From assembly GCA_902492105.1 (NCBI GenBank), contig CABUKD010000007.1:1-52278 (forward strand): 52,278 bases of DNA. The letters run 5' to 3'. The notes beneath the pieces were generated by a model that did not search any database, was not told the origin of the DNA, and worked only from the letters and a program-made list of their open reading frames with translations. Shown piece after piece: positions 1 through 8,417 of the stretch. Position 1 is the first letter of the stretch, and each line of letters starts with the position of its first letter. Both the position numbers and the translations under genes were made by a program. Source of the DNA: an uncultured Clostridium sp. Lineage in GTDB: Bacteria; Bacillota; Clostridia; TANB77; CAG-508.

Positions 1-55
1 TATGCCAAAAGAAAAGACTATTAACAAAATTTTTTGAACTTTGTCAACAGTCTGA

Positions 56-82
56 GAAGCTATTTAATTAGCTTCTTTTTCT
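56..82 (+). terminator. Rho-independent terminator of an upstream gene
   Basis: A 7-bp stem (GAAGCTA/TAGCTTC) with a 6-nt loop is followed by a T-rich run. It would end a rightward transcript that starts before the window. Bases 1-55 hold no gene I can support. Confidence 0.75.
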
Positions 83-116
83 TTTGCAATTCGGCATTTT
101 TATTTCAATTTTGTGT

Positions 117-362
117 TTATTCACTTTTGGAATCTTTATTGTTTTTCTCTTCTTTATGAGTCACATTTTCTTTTACTTCTGGAATAATAATTTGTCTATT
201 TTCTTTAGGTCTAGGTTTTTCTACCTCTAAATGCTCATAAACAGGGGAAATATTTAAATCTTCTCCATTTCCTGTTACAACTTCTATTTTTTTAGGCTCT
301 TCTTTATTTTCAGATTCTTTTTGTTCTAATTCATTTTCTTCTAACTTTTTTTCCTCCTCCAT
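117..362 (-). CDS. Small highly charged protein, unknown function
   Basis: The 81-residue product is dominated by Glu, Lys and Asn, with Glu/Lys-rich stretches at both ends and a less charged centre. There is no signal peptide, membrane segment or Cys, and it is probably disordered and cytoplasmic. I do not recognise a family. The start is supported by an AGGAG ribosome-binding site 9 bases upstream and by a good promoter at 399-427. It stands alone, divergent from scpB. Confidence 0.6.
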   Translation of the reverse strand: MEEEKKLEENELEQKESENKEEPKKIEVVTGNGEDLNISPVYEHLEVEKPRPKENRQIIIPEVKENVTHKEEKNNKDSKSE

Positions 363-398
363 AGAAAATCACTCCTATTCATCTTAAAAACTATTTTT

Positions 399-427
399 AT
401 CTTATCATAAGCAAAAAACAATGTCAA
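399..427 (-). promoter_or_regulatory. Promoter for the small acidic protein
   Basis: Reading leftward, TTGACA (427-422) and TAAGAT (404-399) are separated by exactly 17 bases. It sits back to back with the rightward scpB promoter, only about 6 bases between the two -35 elements. Confidence 0.65.
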
Positions 428-433
428 TATTTC

Positions 434-462
434 TTGACATAGAGCGAAATAGATGGGATAAT
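434..462 (+). promoter_or_regulatory. Promoter for scpB
   Basis: TTGACA (434-439) and GATAAT (457-462) have a 17-base spacer. The transcript would start about 75 bases before the scpB start codon. Confidence 0.65.
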
Positions 463-542
463 AGATAAAGAAAAAATTGATAAAAAAGAAAGGTTTATGG
501 GCAACCTAAAAAACCTAAATATATGGTACAAGGAAATAAACT

Positions 543-1136
543 ATGGAAATCAAAAAAGCAAAGGGAATTATAGAATCTATTTTATTTGCTGCAGGCAGAG
601 AAGTAAAAATAAGTGAGCTTATGTCTGCTTTAGAAGCAAGCTCAGAAGAAATTATAACTATTATAGAAAGTTTGAAACAAGACTATATACAAGAAGATAG
701 AGGTCTTCAAATTGTAAACGTAGGAGAAGGATATCAATTATGCACAAAACAAGAATATTATGAATATTTATATCCGATTCTAGATAAAAGAAATAAGCCA
801 AATTTATCACAAGCAGCATTAGAAACCTTAGCTATTATTGCCTATAATCCTAGAATTACTAGAGCAGAAATAGAAACCATTCGTGGAGTAAATTCTGATG
901 GTACTATTTATAAATTATTAGACTATAATTTAATAGAAGAAACAGGAAAGTTAGATGCACCAGGAAAACCAGGCACTTATGGAGTAACATCCGAATTTTT
1001 AAGAGTTTTTGGATTTGGTAATTTAAATGAATTACCAGACCTTCCAAGATATAAAATAGATGAAAATCACCAAATTGTCATAGATGAAATTGAGGCTCCA
1101 ATGCCCGAAAGGGAAGAAGAAAACGAAAAGAAATAA
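543..1136 (+). CDS. scpB: Segregation and condensation protein B
   Basis: ScpB joins ScpA and Smc to form the bacterial condensin that compacts and segregates the chromosome. The 197-residue product shows the family's two winged-helix domains. The first begins with the KGIIESILFAAGREV segment, and the central signature reads LSQAALETLAIIAYNPRITRAEIE, here quoted in two parts: LSQAALETLAIIAYN and PRITRAEIE. The conserved RGVNSDGTIYKLLD follows, then the GKPGTYGVT beta hairpin. The tail is acidic and variable, as is usual. It has its own promoter and is not next to scpA in this window; proS lies 82 bases downstream. Confidence 0.93.
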   Translation: MEIKKAKGIIESILFAAGREVKISELMSALEASSEEIITIIESLKQDYIQEDRGLQIVNVGEGYQLCTKQEYYEYLYPILDKRNKPNLSQAALETLAIIAYNPRITRAEIETIRGVNSDGTIYKLLDYNLIEETGKLDAPGKPGTYGVTSEFLRVFGFGNLNELPDLPRYKIDENHQIVIDEIEAPMPEREEENEKK

Positions 1137-1218
1137 CCTTATAAAAAATAAGAATAAAATAGAAAATTAAAATGAAAGTGAAATAGAAAAAAATAGACAA
1201 AAAGGAAAGGAAAAGAAA

Positions 1219-2661
1219 ATGAGCAAAGAAAAAGAATTTGTAAAAGAAATTACCAATATTGAAGATGATTTTGCTAAATGGTATACCGATATTGTAAAAA
1301 AAGCGGATTTAGCAGATTATACAGACACCAAGGGCTGTATTGCTATTAAGCCATATGGTTATGCTATATGGGAAAATATTCAAAAATATACAGATGATTT
1401 ATTTAAAAAAGCAGGAGTACAAAATATTTATTTACCTGTATTAATTCCAGAGAGTTTATTACAAAAAGAAAAAGACCATGTAGAAGGTTTTGCACCAGAG
1501 GTAGCTTGGGTTACACAAGGTGGAGGAGAAGAACTAGAAGAAAGACTATGTATTCGCCCAACTTCAGAAACAATGTTTTCTAACCTTTATTCTAAATGGC
1601 TAAGCTCTTGGAGAGATTTACCTATGGTATATAATCAATGGTGTAATGTACTTCGTTGGGAAAAAGAAACTAGACCATTTTTACGTTCTAGGGAATTTTT
1701 ATGGCAAGAAGGACATACCATTCATGAAACAGAAAAAGAAGCAAGAGAAAGAACTATTCAAATGTTAAACATTTATCAAAAAGTAATTGAAGACTTACTT
1801 GCCATACCAGTAGTAAAAGGAGAAAAAACAGCAAGTGAAAGATTTGCAGGAGCAGAAAATACCTATACGGTAGAAACCTTAATGCATGATGGAAGAGCTT
1901 TGCAATCTGGAACAAGCCACTATTTTGGTCAAAAATTTACCAAACCATTTGAAATTAAGTTCCAAAATAGAGAAGGAAAAGAAGAATATGCTTACCAAAC
2001 TTCCTGGGGAATTAGTACCAGATTAATTGGTGGAGTAATTATGGCACATGGAGATAATAGAGGATTAAAATTACCACCAAAAGTTGCTCCAATTCAAGTA
2101 GTAATTGTACCAATTGCAGCACATAAAGAAGGTGTAACCGAAAAAGCACAAGAAATTTATAATAGCTTATTGCAAAAAGACTTTAGAGTTAAATTAGATT
2201 TAAGAGATAATTACTCTACAGGATATAAATTCAATGATTGGGAAATGAGAGGAGTTCCTGTTCGTATTGAAATGGGACCAAGAGATATCGAAAATGGAGT
2301 TTGTACTTTAGCAAGAAGGGATACCTTAGAAAAACAAGAAGTGAGCTTAGAAGAATTACCAGAAAAACTAGAATTATTACTAGAAGAAATTCAAAAAAAT
2401 ATGTTTGAAGATTGTAAAAAAAGAATGGAAGAAAAAACTACTATAGCAACTAATATGGATGAATTTGCTAAAAATCTTGCAGAAAACCAAGGTTTTATTA
2501 AAGCAATGTGGTGTGGAGAAGAAGCTTGCGAAGATAAAATAAGAGAACTTACCGGTGCAAAATCAAGATGTATTCCATTTGAAGAAGAACATATTTCAGA
2601 CACATGTGTATGTTGCGGAAAAAAAGCAAAACATATGGTAATTTGGGGCAGACAATATTAA
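1219..2661 (+). CDS. proS: Prolyl-tRNA synthetase (archaeal/eukaryal-like type)
   Basis: This class II synthetase charges tRNA-Pro with proline. At 480 residues it lacks the large editing insertion of the 570-residue bacterial form, so it belongs to the shorter ProS type common in Clostridia. Class II motif 2 is seen around LRWEKETRPFLRSREFLWQE, and the catalytic-core segments GGEELEERLCIRPTSE and AHGDNRGLKLPP are present. The C-terminal zinc-like domain has CGEEAC and CVCCG, and the protein ends in the conserved tyrosine. The start follows an AAAGGAAAGG site. It is followed by a REP-like palindrome. Confidence 0.95.
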   Translation: MSKEKEFVKEITNIEDDFAKWYTDIVKKADLADYTDTKGCIAIKPYGYAIWENIQKYTDDLFKKAGVQNIYLPVLIPESLLQKEKDHVEGFAPEVAWVTQGGGEELEERLCIRPTSETMFSNLYSKWLSSWRDLPMVYNQWCNVLRWEKETRPFLRSREFLWQEGHTIHETEKEARERTIQMLNIYQKVIEDLLAIPVVKGEKTASERFAGAENTYTVETLMHDGRALQSGTSHYFGQKFTKPFEIKFQNREGKEEYAYQTSWGISTRLIGGVIMAHGDNRGLKLPPKVAPIQVVIVPIAAHKEGVTEKAQEIYNSLLQKDFRVKLDLRDNYSTGYKFNDWEMRGVPVRIEMGPRDIENGVCTLARRDTLEKQEVSLEELPEKLELLLEEIQKNMFEDCKKRMEEKTTIATNMDEFAKNLAENQGFIKAMWCGEEACEDKIRELTGAKSRCIPFEEEHISDTCVCCGKKAKHMVIWGRQY

Positions 2662-2663
2662 AT

Positions 2664-2730
2664 CAACCATTAGGCAACCATTGGGGACGTTCCTTTTTGG
2701 CTGATTTTCAGCCACTTGGGACACTCCTTG
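2664..2730. repeat. REP-like palindromic repeat (two units)
   Basis: This lies just after the proS stop. Read on the minus strand it holds AAGGAGTGTCCC, TGGCTG, CAGCCA and AAGGAACGTCCCC, the same modules as the array at 13101-13202 and the single unit at 35117-35152. The TGGCTGA/TCAGCCA arms form a hairpin. It is probably an intergenic repeat that may also serve as a terminator. Confidence 0.7.
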
Positions 2731-2899
2731 AATCATATAAGTGTTAAAAGAAGTGATTCCAACAGTAAAATTTTATACAAATTTGAAAAGTTTTTAAGAA
2801 AAAATGAAACAAAAAAAGAGAAAAAAGCACTTGCAAAGTAAAAGAGATATTAGTATAATGGAAACAGAAAAAAGAAAAAACAAAGGAGAAAGTAATACA

Positions 2900-3064
2900 A
2901 TGCATGAAAACATTGAAACAGTAAGAGAGAGAGAGAGAGAGAGAGAGTTAATCTTTAAACCAACAACTAAAAAAAATTTAGTTTTATTTACTGTACCAAA
3001 ATTATATATAAAATACCAAAATAAGAAAGATGGATTATGCCTAAAGAGGCATGATTCATCTTAA
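2900..3064 (+). CDS. Small ORF with in-frame AG-repeat tract, upstream of pilin-like gene (copy 1, open)
   Basis: A 54-codon ORF starts at ATG behind AAAGGAG (11-base spacing). It reads through a 12-unit AG repeat as alternating Arg-Glu, then continues to TAA at 3062-3064. A second copy at 51948 has the same ribosome-binding site and a colinear downstream sequence without indels, but only 10 AG units, which puts a stop right after the tract. Four of the ten differing codons between the copies are synonymous, so coding is possible but not proven. The product is unknown and basic. The window's two copies both sit just before a pilin-like gene, which suggests a translated leader or a phase-variable peptide. 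Confidence 0.4.
   Translation: MHENIETVRERERERELIFKPTTKKNLVLFTVPKLYIKYQNKKDGLCLKRHDSS
2924..2947 (+). repeat. Dinucleotide tract, (AG)12
   Basis: Twelve uninterrupted AG units lie inside the small ORF 2900-3064. The homologous tract at 51975-51994 has ten units. A change by one or two units alters the reading frame downstream, as in known slipped-strand contingency loci. Confidence 0.95.
3027..3062 (+). other. Conserved leader hairpin before the pilin-like gene
   Basis: A 16-base stem with two G-U pairs (arms 3027-3042 and 3047-3062, loop AAAG) ends at the stop codon of the small ORF. The second copy near 52075-52111 has different bases in the arms that still pair, helped by G-U pairs. It could be a weak terminator or an RNA switch ahead of the ribosome-binding site at 3097. 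Confidence 0.5.
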
Positions 3065-3115
3065 TTTTGTGTGCAAAATAAAAATAAAAAACGAAAAGGA
3101 GGAACAAAAGGAAAA

Positions 3116-5972
3116 ATGAAAGAAACAGGGAAAAAATAAGCAAAAAGAAGCAAGAAAGCAAAGAAAATCACAAAGAAAGAATAGAAAATAATTTATATTT
3201 CAAGAAACAGAATGGTATTACCTTGATTGCATTAATAGTAACCATAGTAGTATTACTCATATTAGCAGGAATCACAATCAATCTGCTATTTAGCAATGGA
3301 GGAATTTTTGATATAGCAAATCAAGCAAAAATAGAACATGAAATAGGAGCATTAAAAGATAGAATCAATAATGTAATAGCAGATTGGAGTATAGGAAGAG
3401 CGATAGATTCAACTGTAACAGTAGATGACTTATGGGATAAAATGGTAGATGCAGATATCATCGATAATCCAGACGAAGATGTAGCAGGACCAACAAAAGA
3501 TGGAGAAAATGATAGATATGAATTAACAACAAATGAAGGATATATCGTAGAAATTATCATAAGTCCAGATGGAAATGTAAGTATAGGAGATGTGGTAAAA
3601 TGAGACAAATTACCACCAAAAATAGGAGAAATTACTTCAACAAGTGAAAGCAATAGTATTCATATAGAAGTAGAAATTACAAGGTCAGAAGGAGAAATAA
3701 GCTTAAGCTATTACTACAAAAAAGAGGGAGAACCAGATAGTAGTTACCAAACCTTAAAAGAAGGAGTAAAAGAGTTAACAGCAGATTTTACAGGCTTAGA
3801 ACAACAAAAAGTGTATAATATAAAAGTAGTAGTAGAAGATGAAAACGGAACAGCAGAAAAAGTAATTAACGAAAGAACAGGAGAATTAAAAGAAGGAACC
3901 GTTACTCAAAAAGGAGAAACAGTATGGAGTAATGGAACAGCAAGTATAGAATTAGAAACAACAGAAACAGAGGTAAGCATACAATATCAAATAGATGGAA
4001 TAGAAGGACAGTGGTTAGACTATAAAGGACCAATCACAGGATTACACCATGGACAAACCGTATATGCACTAATAACAGATGGAACCATCAAAGTGGATAT
4101 ACTAGCATAGATATTTTAGATGAAATAGCACCAACGGTAACAGTAACACAAGAAAGTAAAAATACCAATAGCATACAAGTAAGTGTAAATAGTAGTGATG
4201 AAGAATGGGGAATGCCAGATAGTGTGACATATAACTACTATATTAAACAAACCAGTGTAGGAAGCTATCCAACAGACCCAACACATACAGGAACAGAAAC
4301 GAGCTATACTTTTACAGGATTAATACAAAATACCAGTTATGATGTAAAAGTAACAACAAGTGATAAAGCAGGAAACCCAGGAGAAGGACAAGCAACGAAT
4401 ATTACAACAGACACGGTAGGCGGAGCAGGTGATGATTTAAAAGAAGGAAATATTATAGCAAGTGAACCAACATGGAGTAATGGAAGTGCAAGTATCACCT
4501 TAAGTAAAGGAACAGAAGTAGCAAGTAACTTTACTATCCAATATCAAGTAGGAGACGTAGCAGAAGGAAAATGGACAACAGCACAAGAAGGAGCAGCATC
4601 AGTAACTGTAACAGGATTAAGCCACAATAATGTAGTATATGCAAGATTAACAGATGGAACGAATGTAGGAAGCTATGCAAGTGTAACAATATTAGATAAG
4701 ATATCTCCACAAACTGCAAAAATAGAATTAAGTGGACAAAGCACCACAACAACGGGAAGCATCACAGCAACAGTAACACATGCAGATAACGAAAGTGGAG
4801 TAGAACTTACCAAATGTAAGTGGATATATAGCACAAATCAAAATCCAATAGGAACAGAAGAAACTAGTTATACAAATACATTTAGTGATAGTCAACCAAT
4901 TATACTCAGTGTAACTACACCAGGAACTTATTATTTACATGTATTAACAGTAGACAAAGCAGGAAATAAGATAGAAAGTATCTCACAGGGAATAACTGTA
5001 ACACAATTAGTAACAGGAATAGCATTAAGCCAAACAAATGTAATATTAACAGAAGGAGAAACAATACAGTTAACAGCAACAATAGAACCAGATAATGCAA
5101 GTAATAAAGATGTAACATGGAGTAGTGATAGTGATACTATAGTAAGCGTAAATAATACAGGCTTACTAACAGCAAAAGGAATAGGAAGAGCAACCATAAC
5201 AGTAAAAGCAAATGATGGAAGTGGAGTAACGGCAATATGTAGTGTAATGGTAGAAAGAAATGAACCAATGGAAAGTATATTAAAAGAAGGTGACTATGTA
5301 ACATATGTAGATGGAACAGGAGTATCAAGAGATTGTGTAGTATTATATGGACCAGAAAATGCAAATTATTCAACTTATGGAATACAAATAATAACAATGG
5401 AAACAGTGGAAGATATAGAACTAGGAAATGGAACAGGAAATGCACAAAACGATAATATAACATATTTTAATATAGCAAAGAATGATTATAATGATGCAAT
5501 AAATATACTAAATAATGCAACAAGTAAATATTTGAATACAACAACAAATTATGCAGATAAAGTAAGAAGTGTAGGAAGTGTGCCAAATAATCCAAGTTAT
5601 GATGGAGCAGGAATGTTTACAAGTAGTGATAGCTATATGTCAAGCTATAATGGACAGTTTAAAGATGCAGATACTAACTATGAAACAGATTGGAACCAAA
5701 TGAATGCACTAAACATACATGATATAGGTAATAATTACTGGTTAGCATCACGTTATATGTACGCAGTCTCGAGCCATAGTCTTTTCGGCGTGCGCCACGT
5801 GAAGACGGATGGCAAATCGTATTACGGTTGGTTATGCTATATTACTTCCAGTGGTCGCACGGAGTCGTATAGCATTGTGAGTGGTCTTCGCCCTGTATTC
5901 CATCTAAAATCAGGACTCAAAGTAACAGGCGGAAATGGAACTTCAGACAATCCATATACATTAGGAAAATGA
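3116..5972 (+). pseudogene. Broken pilin-like surface protein with Ig/Fn3-type repeats and C-lectin-like end
   Basis: The ancestral product has a prepilin-type N-terminus (NGITL followed by the IALIVTIVVLLILAGITI helix), then repeated Fn3-like and bacterial Ig-like domains, for example VTGIALSQTNVILTEGE. It ends in a C-lectin-like segment with NNYWLASR and SGLRPVFHLKSG. Three lesions break it. A one-base loss just after the ATG at 3116 is evident by comparison with the intact copy at 52168. An in-frame TGA lies at 3601-3603, and a one-base loss in an A run near 4090 follows. Open segments remain at 3223-3603, 3604-4110 and about 4090-5972. None of the lesions is a CGG site, unlike those in the housekeeping genes. 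It may be an inactive cassette, a decaying gene or a phase-off allele. Confidence 0.75.
5749..5902 (+). other. Compositionally distinct, possibly hypervariable 3' segment
   Basis: Inside the C-lectin-like end the base composition rises sharply to near 50 percent GC. The codons become rich in NNY triplets (CGT, TAC, AGC, CAT, CTT, GGC, CGC, CAC). On both sides the gene returns to A-rich codons. This is the pattern expected of a diversity-generating retroelement variable repeat, where AAY codons of a template become NNY. No template repeat or reverse transcriptase is visible in the window, so this remains inference. Confidence 0.45.
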
Positions 5973-5992
5973 TTAGGCACTTGGTAAAAGAG

Positions 5993-6018
5993 AAAGAGCG
6001 ACAAAAGTCGCTCTTTAA
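5993..6018. terminator. Bidirectional terminator
   Basis: A perfect 10-bp stem (AAAGAGCGAC / GTCGCTCTTT) with a 4-base loop lies between the convergent surface-protein gene and the DUF4364 gene. It overlaps the stop codon of the latter. Confidence 0.8.
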
Positions 6019-6545
6019 CTATTCAAATCATTTAAAATCTGTGGATAAATGCGATAAGCATTTTCCTTCCAATTATCTACAATCTTTTTGACCTCTTCAC
6101 GGGAACCTGCAAAAACACTAATTTGAAAAATACAATTATTATTTTCATTAATTTTACAAGTAACCGTATAATGGTTTTCACTTTCTGGAGTATATTCTGC
6201 AGTAATAGATTCTTGTTCTTTGGTTTCTTTTAGTTCATTTTCAAAAGTCATATCTGCTTTTAATTTAATAATACCTGGAAGAATATCATGGGTTAATTCC
6301 AAAGTTTCAATTCCTTTTTGGGTAATTTGATATACTTGTTTTCCTTCTTTTTCAAAGGAAATAATATATTTAATTTCTAATAAATCTAACAAAAATTGTT
6401 GAAAATAAAAATAGTTCATATCCATAACAGATAAAACTAATCGAAGTAACCCATCATTTGTAATAGGTTGGTCCAATTTATTTAAAAGATATAAAATTAG
6501 AACTTTATTTTCTGCTAATATTTCTCCATCTTGTGTTAATTTCAA
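6015..6545 (-). CDS. DUF4364 family protein (winged-helix regulator-like)
   Basis: The 176-residue product matches the DUF4364 family of Clostridia. Its N-terminal half looks like a winged helix (LILYLLNKLDQPITNDGLL, then YQITQKGIETLEL), and its C-terminal half is an alpha/beta domain of unknown role. A DNA-binding function is an inference from the fold. The start codon is TTG, chosen because TAGGAG lies 9 bases upstream and no ATG fits. It is monocistronic and divergent from the DnaJ-domain gene. Confidence 0.8.
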   Translation of the reverse strand: MKLTQDGEILAENKVLILYLLNKLDQPITNDGLLRLVLSVMDMNYFYFQQFLLDLLEIKYIISFEKEGKQVYQITQKGIETLELTHDILPGIIKLKADMTFENELKETKEQESITAEYTPESENHYTVTCKINENNNCIFQISVFAGSREEVKKIVDNWKENAYRIYPQILNDLNS

Positions 6546-6674
6546 TGTCTCCAGCTCCTATCACATTATTTTTTTAGAACATTTTGTATTATATCATAAA
6601 GATAAAAAAAATACTATGATTTTGTCTAAAAAAATGTTATACTAGAATAAGAAAATAAAAACAGTGGGGGAACT

Positions 6675-7331
6675 ATGAAAACACTATATGAAATATTAGA
6701 AGTAAGTGAAAATGCCTCTAAAGAAGTAATTGAAAAAGCCTATAGAGTATTAGCAAAAAAATATCATCCGGACTTACAACCAGAAGAGAAAAAGCAAAAA
6801 GCAGAAGAAACTATTAAAAAAATTAATGAAGCTTATGCTATTTTAAGTGATGAAATAAAACGAAAAGAATATGATGAAACTTTAAAACAAAAAAGATTAC
6901 AAGATACCACAAAAGCAACTACATGGTATGGAACAGAAAATTTTCAACAAAACAATTCACAAAAAGAAATGACACAAGATAGAAACCAAACTAAAGAAGA
7001 ACTTAAAAAGCAAAAGAAAATGGAAGAAGAACTGCAAAAAAATCTACAAAATGAATATGAAGCTAAATACCAAGAAGCTTATGAAAATTATTTAAAAAGC
7101 TTAGGGTATAAAATAAAATATAAATGGACCTGGAAAAATTATAGAGATTTTTTGATTACCATTTTAATTATTGCTCTTATTTGCACTGCTTTATGGTTCT
7201 TTCCTCTAACTCATAATTGGATTATAGAGTTTTATGAATCGAATTCTGTTATAAAAGCCATAGTAGACGTAATAGGAAAAGTTTTTGTTGGAATATGGAA
7301 TGCTATATGTGCTGTTTTTCAATGGAAATAG
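6675..7331 (+). CDS. J-domain protein with C-terminal membrane segment
   Basis: Residues 1-70 form a DnaJ domain (YEILEVSENASKEVIEKAYR, with the essential HPD motif in KKYHPDLQ), which stimulates the ATPase of DnaK. A charged, probably helical linker (residues about 75-150) follows. Then comes one strong hydrophobic segment (DFLITILIIALICTALWFF) and a second weaker one at the C-terminus. It lacks the Gly/Phe and zinc-finger regions of true DnaJ, so it is a membrane-tethered J protein rather than the general chaperone. The start follows GTGGGGG. Confidence 0.8.
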   Translation: MKTLYEILEVSENASKEVIEKAYRVLAKKYHPDLQPEEKKQKAEETIKKINEAYAILSDEIKRKEYDETLKQKRLQDTTKATTWYGTENFQQNNSQKEMTQDRNQTKEELKKQKKMEEELQKNLQNEYEAKYQEAYENYLKSLGYKIKYKWTWKNYRDFLITILIIALICTALWFFPLTHNWIIEFYESNSVIKAIVDVIGKVFVGIWNAICAVFQWK

Positions 7332-7452
7332 CTATCATTTAAAAATGAAAAAGTAAAAACTGAATTTCTAGTTTAAATCCTTTCAAATTTGTTCATAATA
7401 ATAGTAAAGAATTTTTTTACTAAATGAAAAAACAAATTTGGGAGGATTTTTT

Positions 7453-8315
7453 ATGAAAATAGGTGTTGCTTTATCTGGAGGTGGAATTCGAGGTATTGCT
7501 CATGCAGGTGTATTACAAGCATTACTAGAAGAACAAATTCCTATAGATATTATACGGTGGAACCAGTGCAGGAAGCATGGTTGCAAGCTTATATGCTATT
7601 GGATATCCTCCATATGTAATTTATCAGCTTTTTAAAAAATATAGTAAAGAAATTATTGGAACTAGTCAAATTCCGTGGATTTCTAGATTAATGCATTTTC
7701 CTTTTGGTTCTAAAAAAACTTTAACAGGTTTTCATAATGGAGAAGCAATTGAAAATGTATATGATAGATTGGCTAAATTAAAACAAATTACCAATATTAA
7801 TCAAATTCAAATGCCAATTGCAATACCAACAGTAGATATTATGAAATCCAAAGAATATGTATTTACAAACCGAATTCCGAAAAAAGCAGTAGATGCTACA
7901 CAATATATCACAGATATTAGTATAGGAAAAGCAGTAAGAGCAAGTAGCAGTTTTCCTGCCGTCTTTTCACCTTGCTATATGGAAAAGCATGCTTTTATGG
8001 ATGGTGGTGCTTTAGATAATGTTCCAGTAAATGAAGTAAGAAAATTGCGGTGCAGATAAAGTAATAGCTGTAAAATTTCATTCTGACCCTATTGACGAAA
8101 ATAGCAATTTTATGGATATTGTAATGAAAACCATAGACATTATGGGAAGTAAAATTGCAGAAGAAAGCCTAGAAAAAAGTGATTATGTGTTAAATGTTTA
8201 TACAGATAAAGTAGGTTTGTTAGATGTAGAAAAATTAGATAAATGTTATGAATATGGGTACCAATGTGTGAAAGAAAATTTGGCAGAGTTGAAAGAAAAA
8301 TTGTATTTAATTTAA
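7453..8315 (+). CDS. Patatin-like phospholipase, decoded with two +1 shifts at CGG
   Basis: This is a serine hydrolase of the patatin/RssA family, likely acting on membrane lipids. The frames 7453-7635, 7577-8059 and 8049-8315 join into one 286-residue protein, a normal length. It has the oxyanion motif SGGGIRGIAHAG, the nucleophile elbow GGTSAGS and the catalytic DGG dyad motif (AFMDGGALDNVPV). The first join is at the in-frame CGG 7555-7557 (...IDII, then GGTSAGS). The second is at CGG 8048-8050 (...NEVRKL, then GADKVIAVKF). In both cases skipping the C restores a conserved glycine. Without the first shift the catalytic serine is lost. The ATG has GGGAGGA upstream. If CGG were plain Arg, this would be a doubly broken pseudogene. 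Confidence 0.85.
7555..7558 (+). other. +1 frameshift site CGGT (patatin site 1)
   Basis: Zero-frame reading is GAT ATT ATA CGG TGG; resumed reading is ATA, skip C, GGT GGA ACC. It lies immediately before the catalytic GTSAG motif. Confidence 0.85.
8048..8051 (+). other. +1 frameshift site CGGT (patatin site 2)
   Basis: Zero-frame reading AAA TTG CGG TGC AGA TAA stops after two codons. Skipping C gives TTG GGT GCA GAT AAA, the conserved LGADKVIAV strand of the family. Confidence 0.85.
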
Positions 8316-8417
8316 ACAATAACTATTGTATAAAAAATGAAAATTGGTATATAATCTAAACAGAATCGAAAGATTAATTTTTTTAGTCCTGTTAAACAGG
8401 AAAAGGAGGAATTTTTA

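Noticed and set aside
2804..2899. Longer start (2804) for the AG-tract ORF
   Set aside because: The ribosome-binding site shared by both leader copies points to the ATG at 2900; the upstream extension has no such site and is not present in copy 2.
3601..3603. In-frame TGA in the pilin-like gene as a recoded stop codon
   Set aside because: The same gene carries two other lesions, and no conserved gene in the window has an in-frame TGA; a nonsense mutation is simpler.
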